Positions 46,740-58,851 are shown, counted from the first letter of the stretch. The stretch: 64,000 bases of DNA from Sequoia sempervirens (GCA_007258455.2 VDFB02321268.1:1-64000), one strand, 5' to 3'. Numbers and translations are program-made. The notes: generated by a model not told the origin, from the letters alone.

Positions 46740-48360
46740 GTAAACACTTTTGACCCAAAGCTAGATGGAACCAATGAGGCCATAGTATGACTAAATTTGG
46801 ACCTCACTAGACATCGAGATCCCCTTAAGCCATCCTATCACCCTAAATTATAAATCAATTTCTTAAGGGGATCAAAGAAGTTCTTAAAATTTGGTGAAGT
46901 TTCCCAAGGAAACCAAATTTAACAATAATAAGATCATGCAAGATAACAATATGAATGAGATTTCATGATCTAGGTTGGTCAGGTGAAACAAGATTAGATC
47001 TCAATCAACTATTCCACAAGAAAATGTTCTTCACTGACTTGCAAGTTCATTATATTCCAAGGGGCACCAAAACTTCACCCTAAGTTTTGTAAACCCTAAA
47101 CCTTGAACTCTAAAATCTAAACCCTAAACACTAAACCATTCATTTTGTCCTCCCTGACCTTAAACTGAAATTTGGTTGTCTTAGGAAAATCCACCAAATT
47201 TCATTCCCTTATGCCATGTAATTTTTTCCTAGGATCTTACTGCATGTAGATCTCCTTAAGCTATCCTATTACCCTAAACCCTAAACTCTAAAGTCTAAAC
47301 CCTAAACCCTAAAGCCATCATTTTTTCTTTAAAGGCTCTTAATGAAATTTGGTTGCCTTGGGAAACTTCACCAAATTGTATTCACTTGAGCCATGTCATT
47401 ATCTCCTAGGACCTCACTAGACATAGATCCCCTTAAGCCATCGTGTCACCCTAAATCCTAATTTGATTTCTTAAGGGGTTCAAAGAAATTCTTAAAATTT
47501 GGTGATCAAAGTTTCCCAAGGCAACCAAATTTAACAATAATAAGATCATGCAAGATTATAATATGAATGAGATTTCATGATCTAGTTTGGTGAATTGAAA
47601 CAAGAGTAGATCTCAATCAACTATTCCACAAGAAAATGTTCTTCACTAACTTGCAAGTTCATTATATTCCAAGGGGCACCAAAAATTCACCCTAAGTTTT
47701 GTAAACCATAAACCTTGAACTCTAAAATATAAACCCTAAACACTAAACCATTCATTTTGTCCTACCTGGCCTTAAAATGAAATTTGGTTGTCTTAGGAAA
47801 ATCCACCAAATTTCATTCCCTTGTGCCATGTAATTTTTTCATAGGATCTTACTACATATATCCCCTTAAGTTATCCTATTACCCTAAACCCTAAAATATA
47901 AACTCTAAACCCTAAACCCTAAAGCCATCATTTTTTCTTAGGCTCTTAAAGAAATTTGGTTTCCTTAGGCAACTCCACCAAATTTCATTCCCTTATGCCA
48001 TGTAATTTTTTCCTAGGATATTACTGCATGTAGATCCCCTTAAGCTATCCTATTACCCTAAACCCTAAATTCTAAAGTCTAAACCCTAAACCCTAAATCC
48101 ATCATTTTTTCTTTAAAGGCTTTTAATGAAATTTGGTTTCCTTGGGCAACTTCACCAAATTTTATTCACTTGAGCCATGTCATTTTCTCCTAGGACCTCA
48201 CTAGATGTAGATCCCCTTAAGCCATCTTGTCACCCTAAATCCTAATTCAATTTCTTAAGGGGTCTGAATATGACATTTCTTAAGGGGATCAAAGAAATTC
48301 TTAAAATTTGGTGATCAAAGTTGCCCAAGGAAACCAAATTTAACAATAATAAGATCATGC
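46740..48360. repeat. Satellite-like tandem repeat with CCCTAAA and CTTAAGGGG motifs
   Basis: The block AACCAAATTTAACAATAATA recurs at 46911, 47523 and 48332, giving periods of about 612 and 809 bp. Inside each unit, subunits of about 190 bp repeat ATTTGGTTxCCTT, CATGTAATTTTTTCCTAGGA, CCCCTTAAGC and runs of CCCTAAA. The longer second period reflects one extra subunit. Confidence 0.88.
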
Positions 48361-48565
48361 AAGATTATATAATATTAATAGTTAATTGTATTTTCATTCA
48401 AGTAATATGTTCCGTAGACATAAATGAGGCTTATATATTTTATCATTTGTATTCAATTATTTAAGGCCATTTATATTGAATGGTTTAAAGGTATTTCTAA
48501 ACATGTATCTTGCATCTTGAAATTACAAATCTAATGCAAGTTCATTCATATCTTTTAAAGATCAC

Positions 48566-48922
48566 ATGGATACATTCAATAATATTCACAATCCACCTCC
48601 ACACCATCCATCTCCACCACCTTCACCTCCACCTCCACCCACTCCACCCACTCCACCTCGTAACCCCCCACCTCCACCACCTAAAATCAATGAACATGCT
48701 CGTTTGAAAGCACAAATCAATGCCAATGTTAGAACCATCCAAGATCAAATCAACATTATTCAGATTGAAGAATGTGTCGCACCTCCTGTGAGGATGTTTG
48801 CATCTAGGATGCAAACCCTTTTTCATGTTGTCAAGGCTATGGATGGGATCTTAGATGAGCATCGGAAATGGCTAGAGGAGAGGAGAACTTCCGATTCTGA
48901 AAAGGAAAACACAAAGAAATGA
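48566..48922 (+). CDS. Proline-rich transposon-associated protein, short paralogue
   Basis: 118 codons from ATG 48566 to a TGA. A short acidic/Asn head (MDTFNNIHNPPP) is followed by about 25 residues of mostly Pro with His/Ser/Thr, then a Lys/Glu/Gln-rich, probably helical C-terminal part (INANVRTIQDQINIIQ, PPVRMFASRMQTLF, MDGILDEHRKWLEE). The same order of head, Pro tract and helix, with PPxVRxFAxxMQ and D-x-H-R motifs, occurs in the larger protein starting at 49630, so the two are tandem paralogues. The frame is intact, unlike almost everything around it. No enzyme motif is seen and I do not recognise the family. The helical part may mediate protein contacts. Confidence 0.55.
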   Translation: MDTFNNIHNPPPHHPSPPPSPPPPPTPPTPPRNPPPPPPKINEHARLKAQINANVRTIQDQINIIQIEECVAPPVRMFASRMQTLFHVVKAMDGILDEHRKWLEERRTSDSEKENTKK

Positions 48923-49212
48923 AGAGATGCAATAGAGAGCCACAATAGTTTCTAAATTAAGGCAATGATCTTAATAGTTATGAATTTATGAATTTGGTGA
49001 ACGATGGATATTTTGTGTGATGAATTTATAAATTTGGTTGGATGGATATTTTTAGTGACATGGATTAATGATTTTGGTTCTAGATGGATATTTTTAGTGA
49101 CATGGATTTATGAATTTGGTGGAATTTATGAACTTATAACATTGAATAATATATAATAGTATATATTTTATGACTATCTACTAGATCAAGATTTCTCTTG
49201 CTGAAAAATTGT

Positions 49213-49213
49213 A

Positions 49214-49251
<38 letters not shown>
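49213..49251. repeat. (TA)n(TG)n microsatellite
   Basis: A run of TA repeats passes into about 13 TG repeats. Confidence 0.95.
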
Positions 49252-49629
49252 TAGACATAAAATGAGCTTTTGTGAATGTTTCAACTTTATTGTTTAGTAT
49301 GTATGTGCATGTATTAAAAATTTGCATATATAGTTCTTAAATTTTGAAATTTGTATGTATGTAGATAGTTTAGTTTAATGATCTGTATGCATGAAAATTA
49401 TGCATCATATTTTTTATTTTAAATGTACATGTACATGTTAAATTTTGAATTTTTTATGGACATGCTCAAGTTGAACAATCAATGTATATATATGCGCATT
49501 TCAATTAAATATATGATCTTAATATATTTGTTGCTCATCCTATTTCAACTAAATATATGATCTTAATATATGTATGCACATCCTATTTTGTATGATTTAA
49601 TGTAGGTGGACATTTATATCAAGCATATC

Positions 49630-51961
49630 ATGGATGATTTTAACATTGATGATATCATCAATCCACTACCTCAGCCAAAGCCACATCCACCTCCCCCTCC
49701 CCCTCCACATCCACCTAATATGCCACATCCAACACCTATCACATCTAATGAGGCTCACTTGAGAGAAAATATAAATGATCACATTGCATCCTTACAAAAT
49801 CAACTCAATGCTATGCAGAGTCAAGCATTGATTCCTCCACATGTGAGACATTTTGCATATGTGATGCAAAACATTGTTGATGCCATCAGGATGATCGATT
49901 ATGATCTTGATAGGCATCGATGAGAGAGAGAAAAGATGAGACAATTTTATTCTGATGGTCTCTCTTACAAACAAATATTAGACCTTAAAATAATGAAAGC
50001 TCATCTAGCCCCCTACTTTCTTGACCCCGTTACTCGACAACCCATTCCATCCAACAAATCTAGAATATCCATGAGGTGGTGCATACATCTGCAGATGAGT
50101 GCACATTTTTGGGATCGATGGTATATGGTTTTTGATAGTCCCCCACATGCTAATTGGGAGTTCCCATTGTATTTTTTGAGAAAAATGTATGTAGAGTTTG
50201 TTTTGGGGAAAAAGCCCAATTATTTTGATTTTAGATCATTTCAGGGTGTTGGTGGTGGCATGCCACAATAGAGGTTAGGGGCAAGGGTTGATCCCCAATG
50301 TACCATGCATGCCCAACCCCTTGTTTTTGCTCCTAGTCCTCCCATTCCCACACCTACACATCATCAAGCTCTAGTCTCAACATTAGGTTCCCTTAGTACA
50401 CTCACAAGAGACCTTGATCAACATGCTTTTGCAATAGTGGGTGGGAAGCATAGAGACAATGATGATGGAGGAGTTTTTTATGGAGCTAGTTTGAGTACCA
50501 CTCCAGGAGTGTCAAGGCCCATCCCCCATATATGCACAAGTTGTCATCAAGTATGCTATGGACTTGATCAGGCCACACCTATTTCAGGTGGATGAGAAGA
50601 TTATGGTGGTTCATCTGGTTGCATCAGTTCATTTGTAGAGTTTCTTATAGCAGACCATCACCCTAAGGACACTGCGACACATGTATAAATATGCATCTAG
50701 ATGTACATTCATTTTATAAGAATTTTGATGGATGTATATATCAAAGAAAATTTTGCAATACATTTTAACAATCAAATTGTTTGGTGTACAAATGACACTA
50801 ACGATAGGGCAATCATTTGTTCCACGATTACACACATCAACACCGGTTGTACTCGGAAACCCTTATGGGGTATTTTGATTTCAATTTTTAAAATTATATA
50901 TGAAATCATAAATTTAACTTGAGTTTTAAATTTATAATTGAATCACATATATGTTTGAAATATTTATGTTGGTTTAGGCGAGTCAATCGGCATCCACATT
51001 GATTCCTCCTGAGGGATTGTCAAGCACTCCTCCACTATCGAGCGTTATAGATCAAGGGCATGTACATTCATATTGTAAATCTGTTTAAAGTTTACATTAG
51101 TATAGTTACAATTTTATGAGTTTTGAATTCACTAGATATATGAAATGCATGCATGTACACTTGTAAATATTATAAGTGTTAAATGTCTATGTGTACATGT
51201 ATGTCTAGGTTGATACCACAATAAGAATGGGCATTGGGAAAACATTTGCTGTTGCAGCTACTCATGAGGCCACTGATTTCCAAGTTGTTTACAAAACTTT
51301 CTACACAAAATGTGAAAACATGAATATATATATATATATATAAACCTAATTCAATTGTACATGCTTTAATTTTGATCTTGTAGGACTTTGTTAGTGCAAC
51401 TTTCAGCCCTGAACCATACATAGTTACACCACCAGGAGGACATGTAGAGTAGGCTCTAGATAAAATGGTAATTTAATTTTTTTATTATATTTAAAGTCAA
51501 TTATAAATTTTAAATTGAATATATACATAGTATGAAATTTGTTACATATTCTTTTTCTTTTATAACATGAGACACATCTTGTAGCTGAGCATGTACAAAT
51601 AGGTCCTAAAGAAGAGCTTGGTGTACAACCTCATAATACGATACAATTAAAATATGATAAATTATAAATTAAATTGAATTAAAAAAAAATAATTGTAGAG
51701 TTGTACATCTAATTTCAAATTTCTGTCTTGTTTATGTAGATTGATTTAGAGAATTTAGAGGTTGCTTCAGGTGCACCAAAGCATCCAGACATAGATATGA
51801 TGGTAATTTAATTTTATAATGGATTATAAATTAAATTGTCATTAAATCATTTTTCATTGTCTTACATTTGATTTCATCTTTCTCTTGTATAGAGTGTTTT
51901 AGGTCATCCACATAGTCCGCATGGTGTGAAGAGGTCTCTTGATTATAGAAACAATACATGA
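49630..51961 (+). pseudogene. Proline-rich transposon-associated gene, long paralogue, seven candidate exons
   Basis: Candidate exons are 49630-50682, 50978-51061, 51209-51283, 51384-51467, 51572-51637, 51740-51802 and 51893-51961. All are whole numbers of codons (phase 0) and most are bounded by AG acceptors and GT donors; several donors read CAT|GTA or ATG|GTAATTTAA. Exon 1 encodes MDDFNIDDIINP, a Pro/His tract, a helical region like the short paralogue, then KAHLAPYFLDPVTRQPIPS and MRWCIHLQMSAHFWDRWYMV. It is crossed by stops at 49921 (TGA after RHR), 50269 (TAG) and 50593 (TGA). Later exons read IVTPPGGHVE, LVAEHVQIGPKEEL, ENLEVASGAPKHPDID and GHPHSPHGVKRSLDYR, then TGA. The donor of exon 5 is damaged. 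Function unknown; by position it is an accessory gene of the transposon. Confidence 0.5.
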
Positions 51962-52574
51962 CCTAGAAACATGTGATTTTATGTGTTATTTTTGTTTATT
52001 TCATGGACTATATTTCTTGCTTCTCATGTACTCTGTTGGACTTTATATTTCATGGCTCAAGTACTTAGTTGGAATTTAGTTCACAGGTTGTACTCTGTAC
52101 TTTATTTCATGCGCTTAATATATTGGTTTCATGCACTTAATATGTTACCTAAATTATGGACTTTATTATTGTTTAAAATTTTAATTTACACATGTACATT
52201 TATGAATTTTATGTTCATAGTCAAGACATTAATGTAGGACATTAATGTGAAATTTAGTGATCTCATACATGATATTAATATAGGAAATTTTAATATTTAT
52301 ACTTTACAAATTTAGTGATTTCATACGTGATATACATGATATGCACATTCAAAAAATTGCGATAATTACTCAATGAACTTATTCAATTCATGTCAATCAA
52401 TAATTAGTCAATAAATCATAATTTACAAACAAAAGCAATCTATTTATATACCAAAAAGGATAAAATTTTAAGAAATAAACAATACCATAGAGGATTAGAG
52501 AATAAAAGAATTAATAAATTCTATAAATAATAACATCTAACACTAATTTATAAGTTATCAAAACAAATAATGAC
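51962..52574. other. Unassigned spacer after the plus-strand gene
   Basis: AT-rich sequence repeating TTTATTTCATG-like and ATACATGATAT-like words; probably the 3' UTR and beyond. No gene seen. Confidence 0.4.
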
Positions 52575-52975
52575 GTCTTAAGGGAATGTCTAAAGGGGTC
52601 ATAATAGAACACCTTAAGGGCATGTATTAAGGGGTTATAATACATCTTAAGGGTATGACTTAAGGGGTCTTAAGGGGATGTCTAGAGGGGTCATAGTAGA
52701 ATGTCTTAAGGGGATGCTTTAAGGGGTCTTAAGGGGATGTCTAAAGGGGTCATAATAGAACGTCTTAATTAAGGGGATGTCTTAAGGGGATGTCTTAAGG
52801 GGTCTTAAGGGGATGTCTAAAGGGATCATAATAGAACGTCTTAAGGGGATGTCTTAAGGGATCATAATACGTCTAAAGGGGATGTATTAAGGGGTCTTAA
52901 GGGGATGTCTTAAGGGGTCATAATAGAATTTCTTAAGGGGATGTATTGAGGGGTCATAATACAACGCCTTAAGGA
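52575..52975. repeat. CTTAAGGGG minisatellite
   Basis: About 400 bp built from TCTTAAGGGGATGTC and TAAAGGGGTCATAATAGAAC blocks, with more than fifteen copies of (C)TTAAGGGG or TAAAGGGG in the same orientation. It lies between the convergent accessory and transposase genes. Confidence 0.92.
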
Positions 52976-53244
52976 TATAATTGATTTAACAATAATGTAT
53001 GCATAATATTTAAGGATTATACAATTAGACTTAAAGTTTCAAAGTAGGAAAACATGCACATTTAACAAAAAATATATAGAATATTGATTTGATACATAGA
53101 AGTACATAGAGTATGTTTAATTATGTAAATATGTATGTACATATATGTCATCTCAAAACAATGTTTACAAAATTTGGATATGCCATCTCAACATCTCAGT
53201 CTCATGGCTAGAATGTAGTGGTTCTTCACACCACCTGATATCAA

Positions 53245-53790
53245 AATTGTACAAGAAATATCAATGAAATAATCAAAACATACATATTTTAATTTATATA
53301 AAACTATCTATATGTACAAAACTCAAGTACTTGCATTTAAAAGTATTCCACACATGTTTGTAGGTTGAATCTAGGCATCCTCTCCTTTTTGTTTCAAAGT
53401 ATGAGATCAATGCAATGATGGCTTAAGGATACAAAAAATGACAATAAATCAATTTTAACTATTAATGTCCAAGAAATATCAATATGTAATCAAAACATGT
53501 ATTTAAATATAATTTAACTAATAATTGCCTACTTTTACCAAGTATTCCATGTTGTCTAGGTTGAATTTGCATGGACTAGATCCTTTTTGTAATTATTCTT
53601 TAAGGATGTATAAAAGGACAATTTAAATCAATTTCAACTAATAACACACTTGACCAATGTCGAAACATGTATTTAATGTATTTAAAATGACAAAATAAAA
53701 CTAAAACTATATTTACTTATTCCATTGTACCATTTGCATCCTCTCCTTTTTGCGATGCATCTATGATTGCCTCATGCTCTTCCATAGAAA
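53245..53790 (-). repeat. Three degenerate tandem copies of the transposase 3' end
   Basis: Three units of about 180-220 bp share CAAGAAATATCAAT or its equivalent (53252, 53470, about 53650), AAACATGTATTTAA and TATTCCA followed by GCATCCTCTCCTTTTTG-like sequence (53345, 53540, 53718). The third contains the end of the transposase frame, so the first two are decayed copies of its last codons and 3' flank. Confidence 0.6.
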
Positions 53791-56700
53791 TTGACCATAG
53801 CACTTTTTTTGAAGGTCTTCCACGATACTGCTCTAGTTTTATATTTGTTTCTACCACCAAATGTGAATAATGTATAATCTTTTTATGTGTTTCGTAGTCT
53901 TTGAATGCAGGTAGACAATTCTTTCTTCTTAGGTATTTTCGTAGCCAAGTGCCAACAACCACCACCGATCCTATTGGAAAACATGTTCAAAAACCATCAT
54001 CAAATAAGTTTTCAAAATTTTCTTAAGGGGATCAAAGACTTGTTCTAAAAAATTGCTTAAGGGGATCTAAAACTTGTTATCAAAATTTGCTTAAGGAGGT
54101 GTCTTAAGGGGATCACCATACCTGTTGGATAATGGAATCCATCATCATCTTCTCAAGGTGTTATTAACTTATGTTTAGTTTCCACACAACGAGCCAACCA
54201 ATATTTTGTTTGCTCTTCATTCCCCTCAAGTGCAATAACAACATGCACATGTCCTTCCAACAAAATTTGATTTAATAACTTGTGCATATCCATATAAATA
54301 ATTTAGTATTACAAAATAACTTAATAAAGTGAAATAAAATGAAATAAATTGAATTAAAATTACCTTCTTGTACATGGTCTAAAACATGGTCATAATATTC
54401 AGATGCAAATACTTGATCATTTTATTCAATAGTTCTTTCATATTGATTATGTGCTTCTGCAGGTGTCAACGATCTTTGCTCTCACTATTCAACCCATTAT
54501 GTATTTTCACATGCTTCCCAATCTCCTAAGATACAAAACTAGAAAAAAGTGCAATCTCCCTTGTCCAAATAGTCCATGAGCTTATTGTCACACTCTTGAA
54601 TAAATTCCATTTAGTAGATCCACCGATTGTCTCACAATCAACTCTAGGTACAATGTTCTCTTCTTCTACCAACCAAAAGAATTGACGAAATGTAGAGTAA
54701 TCACTTGAACTAGGTGCAGATAATCTTCTATTACACCAATTCAAAATATCATGTGCATCTTTAAATTTTATTGAATCCTCAAATTTTAATTGTTCTCTAG
54801 CAAGAATTCATTTGACACACTCACCAGCTCCATCATGTTCTCCTTTACCATGCCCAACTTAAAAAAAACTCCATATATGCTGAACATTAAGTTCCTTGTG
54901 AACCCTACTTAACCAATAAAACGTTTGAGCATTCTTGAACTATCCCGTACAATTATCTAACCATATGAGGTGTTCTTTCATCTGGATTCCTCTTTCTCTT
55001 AAATTTCTATAAAATATACTGAAACATTATTGAACAAATTCTGACGAGTGTAATTGATTGTCACTCCAATAAAAATGATACTCCCTCAAAAAATTTCTAT
55101 AATCCTTAGTTCTATCATTTGCATGTCTATAAACAATATGGACAAACATAGCTACTTGCACTGAATTATAATACTGAGATTGAATTTCCTCTTGCAGAGC
55201 GAGAGTATAATTCTTTGCAAAATCAACCACTAAAAGTATAGTACCAATTGGAAATGTGTTTCTACATGTGTGAAATTGTACATAAAGCCATGAAGCATGT
55301 TCAAAGTGCATGGCATATTTTGGTACAATTTTATTCTGTTAATTCACTCATGAATGCATGCACACTAACTTTTTCTGTAACTAAATCGCAATGCTTTCCT
55401 ATATTTCCATCTTTTAAAGAATAGTGAACATTCCTAAATATTTTGACATCTACTAATTGTTGTCTAAAATCATGATCAATGCTTTCATGCAAAAAAATTC
55501 TTAAAAATGAAAGATTTCCACAATTAATGCTTTGTCCAAAAATACAAGAACTTAAATAAAATAATTTATCATTAGATTTTTCACAAAAAAAACCTGAAAT
55601 AAACTCTCTTATTGCTTCAGATGGCATATCAATACCACAATCCTGTATAATCATGTTACTATGCAATGTACAACATATATATCGAAAAACATCATAAAAA
55701 TAATGAAATTGAACATCTATTTTACAACAAGATATTCGTTTCTTATTAATTTTTACATATTAGGGTTTACATTTTTCAAAAGACCTTTGACTTATTTTAA
55801 TATTATAAGGTAACATTGAATCACTACAAAAGTTTCTATAAAATTCAGTTTGTGTTGTATCTAATAGGTGTTTTGGGTGAGGATCGTGAACTTTGGACCC
55901 CACCCTTAATTTTAAAACATCTCTAGCATTAGATGAAACCTTGGTATTATCATGCCAGTATTTTTCAATCAAAGATTTAATTTCAACATACAATTTTATA
56001 TCAGACCTCGGTAGTCATCCACTAAAACTCCAACATTGATTGATAGGATAATTTTCTATACTTTCTCTTATTTTTTCCACTCTTAACAATGTTTTAGGAT
56101 GTATTTTTAAAACTTCACTAATATTTCTTACCATTATTTTATTGAAAGTTGCTTTATTAACTATAGTAGTTGTTATAACTCTTCTTGCTGCACTTTTATC
56201 TTTAGATCGACTATTTTTGCCAATAGATTGAATGGCACTAGCAATATTAGACATAACTTGTTTTAATGATTGATCTTTTCTTTTTGGTTTAACATAAAAG
56301 CCTAACCTTTTCATTACTTTCCTCATTTTTTGCATTCTCATCAATTGCATCATTAGTTGACATTGAAATGCAATTTTTATGATAAAAGAATTTGGTGTAT
56401 ATTCTATTTGCATGTGTTCTTATTTGCCTCCAAGAAATTTGACCAGAAGATTATCGAAAAACCACTTCCAATTTAAAAAAGTATTTTCATTAAATTGAAC
56501 ATCACATTCTAGATTTTCATCTTCATTTTCATTTACATTTTCATCAAAAAAATGGTTTTCATTTTCATTTTCATTTTCATCAAAAATACAGGTTTTGTTT
56601 TCATTTTCAAGAAAATGATCATTCGATTTTCATTTGCAACAAAATATTTTTCTTTTTTGTTTTCAAAAAATTCTATAAAAGTTTCATCTCTTTGAATATC

Positions 56701-57090
56701 ATCAATGTCAACATCATTAAGTCCAGCATCTTGTAAAACTTCTACATACAAATCTACCATTTCAATAACATGTGGATTTGAAGATGTACCTGGATTTGTG
56801 CATATTGAATTAGTCTCCATAGGATTCAAAGAGGGATTTGAAGACATAGTAGGATTTGTTTGTATAATCACATTCTTCTCCAAATTGACTCTTTGCAAAT
56901 TAGCTTCATCTACAACCATGGTATCCTCAATGTTTTCATCTTCAATAGTTGTGGAATTGGTTGCTCCACCATCATTCATTGATTCCATTCTCATTCTTAT
57001 TTCTCTCTATCTTTTTCTCTCCTCTCTATTTGCTTCAACTTCTTGAGGAGTCAATGTCTTCCTTCTCTTATTACGAGCTTTATCTCCCAT
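53717..57090 (-). pseudogene. DDE-like transposase, at least two exons, decayed
   Basis: It starts at ATG 57090 (MGDKARNKRRK, a basic possible nuclear signal). An acidic Asn/Glu-rich N-terminal region carries a frameshift near 56.63 kb. Then come a basic helical segment, YWHDNTKVSSNARDVLK, the block HPKHLLDTTQTEFYRNF, NIKISQRSFEKCKP and RISCCKIDVQF. The putative catalytic RNase H-like part shows LLVVDFAKNYT near 55222, LIWLDNCTG-stop-FKNA near 54950 and GHGKGEHDGAGECVK near 54820-54860. From memory these blocks belong to a widespread eukaryotic family of unnamed DDE-like transposases. A final exon (53970-53717, VVVVGTWLRKYLRRKN to GTME) follows. Frameshifts (about 56.63 and 55.33 kb) and many stops show it is dead. 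Confidence 0.75.
53971..54121 (-). other. Transposase intron made of CTTAAGGGG repeats
   Basis: Minus-strand CCAACAG|GTATGG and CCAATAG|GATCGG join the codons for Y-P-T-G-S-V-V in frame. The 151-bp intron holds four CTTAAGG motifs (as read on the plus strand, 54003-54112), including TTCTTAAGGGGATCAAAGA, which is shared with the satellite at 46.86 and 48.28 kb. Confidence 0.7.
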
Positions 57091-57507
57091 GATTATAAAA
57101 TTCTCAAGCACAAATGAATATTAATAGTGAAATTCTTCAAAATACTCAATCCAAATTGAAAGTTGAATTCCTATTAGCACAAAACTATTCCTCTTGTGTT
57201 CCTCAAAACAAGTAGAAAACTAGCACAATTCCACTTTAAAAATTGTTTTCTTCATGCCTCCTTTGAAAAATGCAATCCATATTGCAAGTTGAAGACCTTT
57301 TGTTCCTCCAAACAAGCACAAAAATAACACAATTACACTTCAAAAATGGTGTAGATGATGCCTCGTTTGATAAAATCAACAAAAAATCAAGTTCACCACC
57401 TATAAATACAATAGCTCATGAAAATAGTTTACTTTTACTGCTCTTAGCCATACATGTGAAGTTGTTGACTTCACAGTAATTTTTTGCAGTAAATTTAAAT
57501 AAAAGAA
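57091..57507. other. Presumed promoter and leader of the transposase
   Basis: Lies upstream of the minus-strand ATG. A 60-70-bp block is imperfectly repeated (CAATCCAAATTGAAAGTTGAA near 57150 and CAATCCATATTGCAAGTTGAA near 57272). No clear TATA box stands out. Confidence 0.4.
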
Positions 57508-57720
57508 ATGGGATCCCATTTATAAAAACTGGGATCCCATTCTCTGATATTCAATGTGGGGACCGTTGGAAGGGAAATAAAATCCTGTTTATAAAACAAG
57601 ATCTTGTTTCCCTCCCAATGGTCCGAATATTATAATCTAAGGAACAAGATCTCAATTATAAAATGGGATCCTATTTAAATAAACAGGATCTCGTTTTATA
57701 AAGCGCGATCCTATTTTTTA
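57508..57720. repeat. Right subterminal GGGATCCC motif cluster
   Basis: About eight GATC-centred motifs (AATGGGATCCCATTT, CTGGGATCCCATTC, AATGGGATCCTATTT, ACAGGATCTCGTTTT and degenerate forms) lie within 213 bp. It is the counterpart of 44251-44500, at a similar distance from its TIR. Confidence 0.8.
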
Positions 57721-58644
57721 AAATTTGAATTTATATTAGCTTCGTGGTTGGGTTTTTTCCTAGGATTTGGGTTCGGGAAAAACATTGGAAATCTGAACCT
57801 AGGCCTTCAACCTGGTTTGACCTGCAAGTTGAAGGTCCTAACAATGTCAGAGAAAAATACCGACTTTAGACATATGGCTGACGACTTTTTTTGCAGAGAT
57901 TTTTGAGGAAATTAAAACCCATTTTAGATGAGACAATGCAGATTCTAAATATGTAATTTGTTTTGAAATTGGATTATTTTTTCTATTTTTCAATTAATTT
58001 CTAATAAAATTGGTCCATAAACTTTAAATATCAGGGTTTTTTACTATTTTAATAACTTTTGATCAACATAACATTTTGACAAATGAATTGCACGAGAAAA
58101 AAATTTAGACAATTCTTTTCATTTAAAAAATAAAAATAAAAATGATAAGTTTAGGTCATCTTATGCATGTCGTACATGACAATTTTTCAAAACAACAAAT
58201 TTTCCTAATAAAAATTTAACAAAAAAGAAATATTCAATAAAAAATTACAATAAAATATCAAGGACAAGCTTCAATGAGTCACAAATCTTTTCCCAAAAGG
58301 ATTTAGAAAATATGATAATTTAAGTCAAAATATGGATGTCGTACACGTGCATGGTATGGTTAAAAAAAGTGAATTTTAAACAATGGTTTTTATAAAGGCC
58401 TATTGAAACTCAATTTGTATAATCTGGGTATTGAAATAAATTACATATTTGGAAACTAGGCTCTGAGCACTACATTTTATGATTGGTGACTTTTTTAAAG
58501 ATTTCATCTCTAAGTGCCTCAAATTTTAAGGTCAAATGTGTCAAATTTTGAAAATCAGGAAAAACACCCACTTTTTGGCCAAAAAGTGGACTCAACTTCT
58601 TGCACACACCCAATAAAATATATTTAGAATCTATAGACAAAATT
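57721..58644. other. Right arm of the TIR element, non-coding
   Basis: No gene is seen. GTGGACTCAACTTCTTGCAC near 58591 is the inverted counterpart of the left-arm segment near 44187. Confidence 0.5.
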
Positions 58645-58659
58645 TCATGAAACTCTGGG
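58645..58659. repeat. Target site duplication of the SINE, left
   Basis: TCATGAAACTCT (12 identical bases, perhaps 14) recurs at 58852-58863. Confidence 0.85.
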
Positions 58660-58851
58660 TTGGGGCCCTAGCTCGGTTGGCTAAATCTTTCCTGTTGCAG
58701 GAGGTTGGTCATGAGGTCCAGTCTCCCCCACCCCCGTGGTACTAGAGGGTGTGTCACGTCAGTGCCGATGGTCACGTTAAAAAGTTTACCAGGCGTACTA
58801 CAGTTTATAGGGGGTCATGCTATCGGATTCCTGCAGTCTAAAAAAAAAAAG
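58660..58851 (+). mobile_element. tRNA-derived SINE
   Basis: About 190 bp. The head GGGGCCCTAGCTCGGTTGGC contains a pol III box A (TAGCTCGGTTGG, 58669-58680). A degenerate box B (GAGGTCCAGTCTCC) lies about 35 bp downstream. The body is GC-richer than its surroundings, with a CCCCCACCCCC run, and it ends in a poly-A run. It is flanked by a TSD of at least 12 bp. Structure and length fit a plant tRNA-derived SINE; the family cannot be named from sequence alone. Confidence 0.88.

Noticed and set aside
52575..52975. CTTAAGGGG array considered as a CRISPR-like or spacer-repeat array
   Set aside because: The units abut or are separated by repeats of themselves; there are no unique spacers, and the context is eukaryotic.
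56705..57046. 113-codon plus-strand frame antisense to the transposase N-terminus
   Set aside because: Shadow of the acidic, low-complexity coding region on the other strand.
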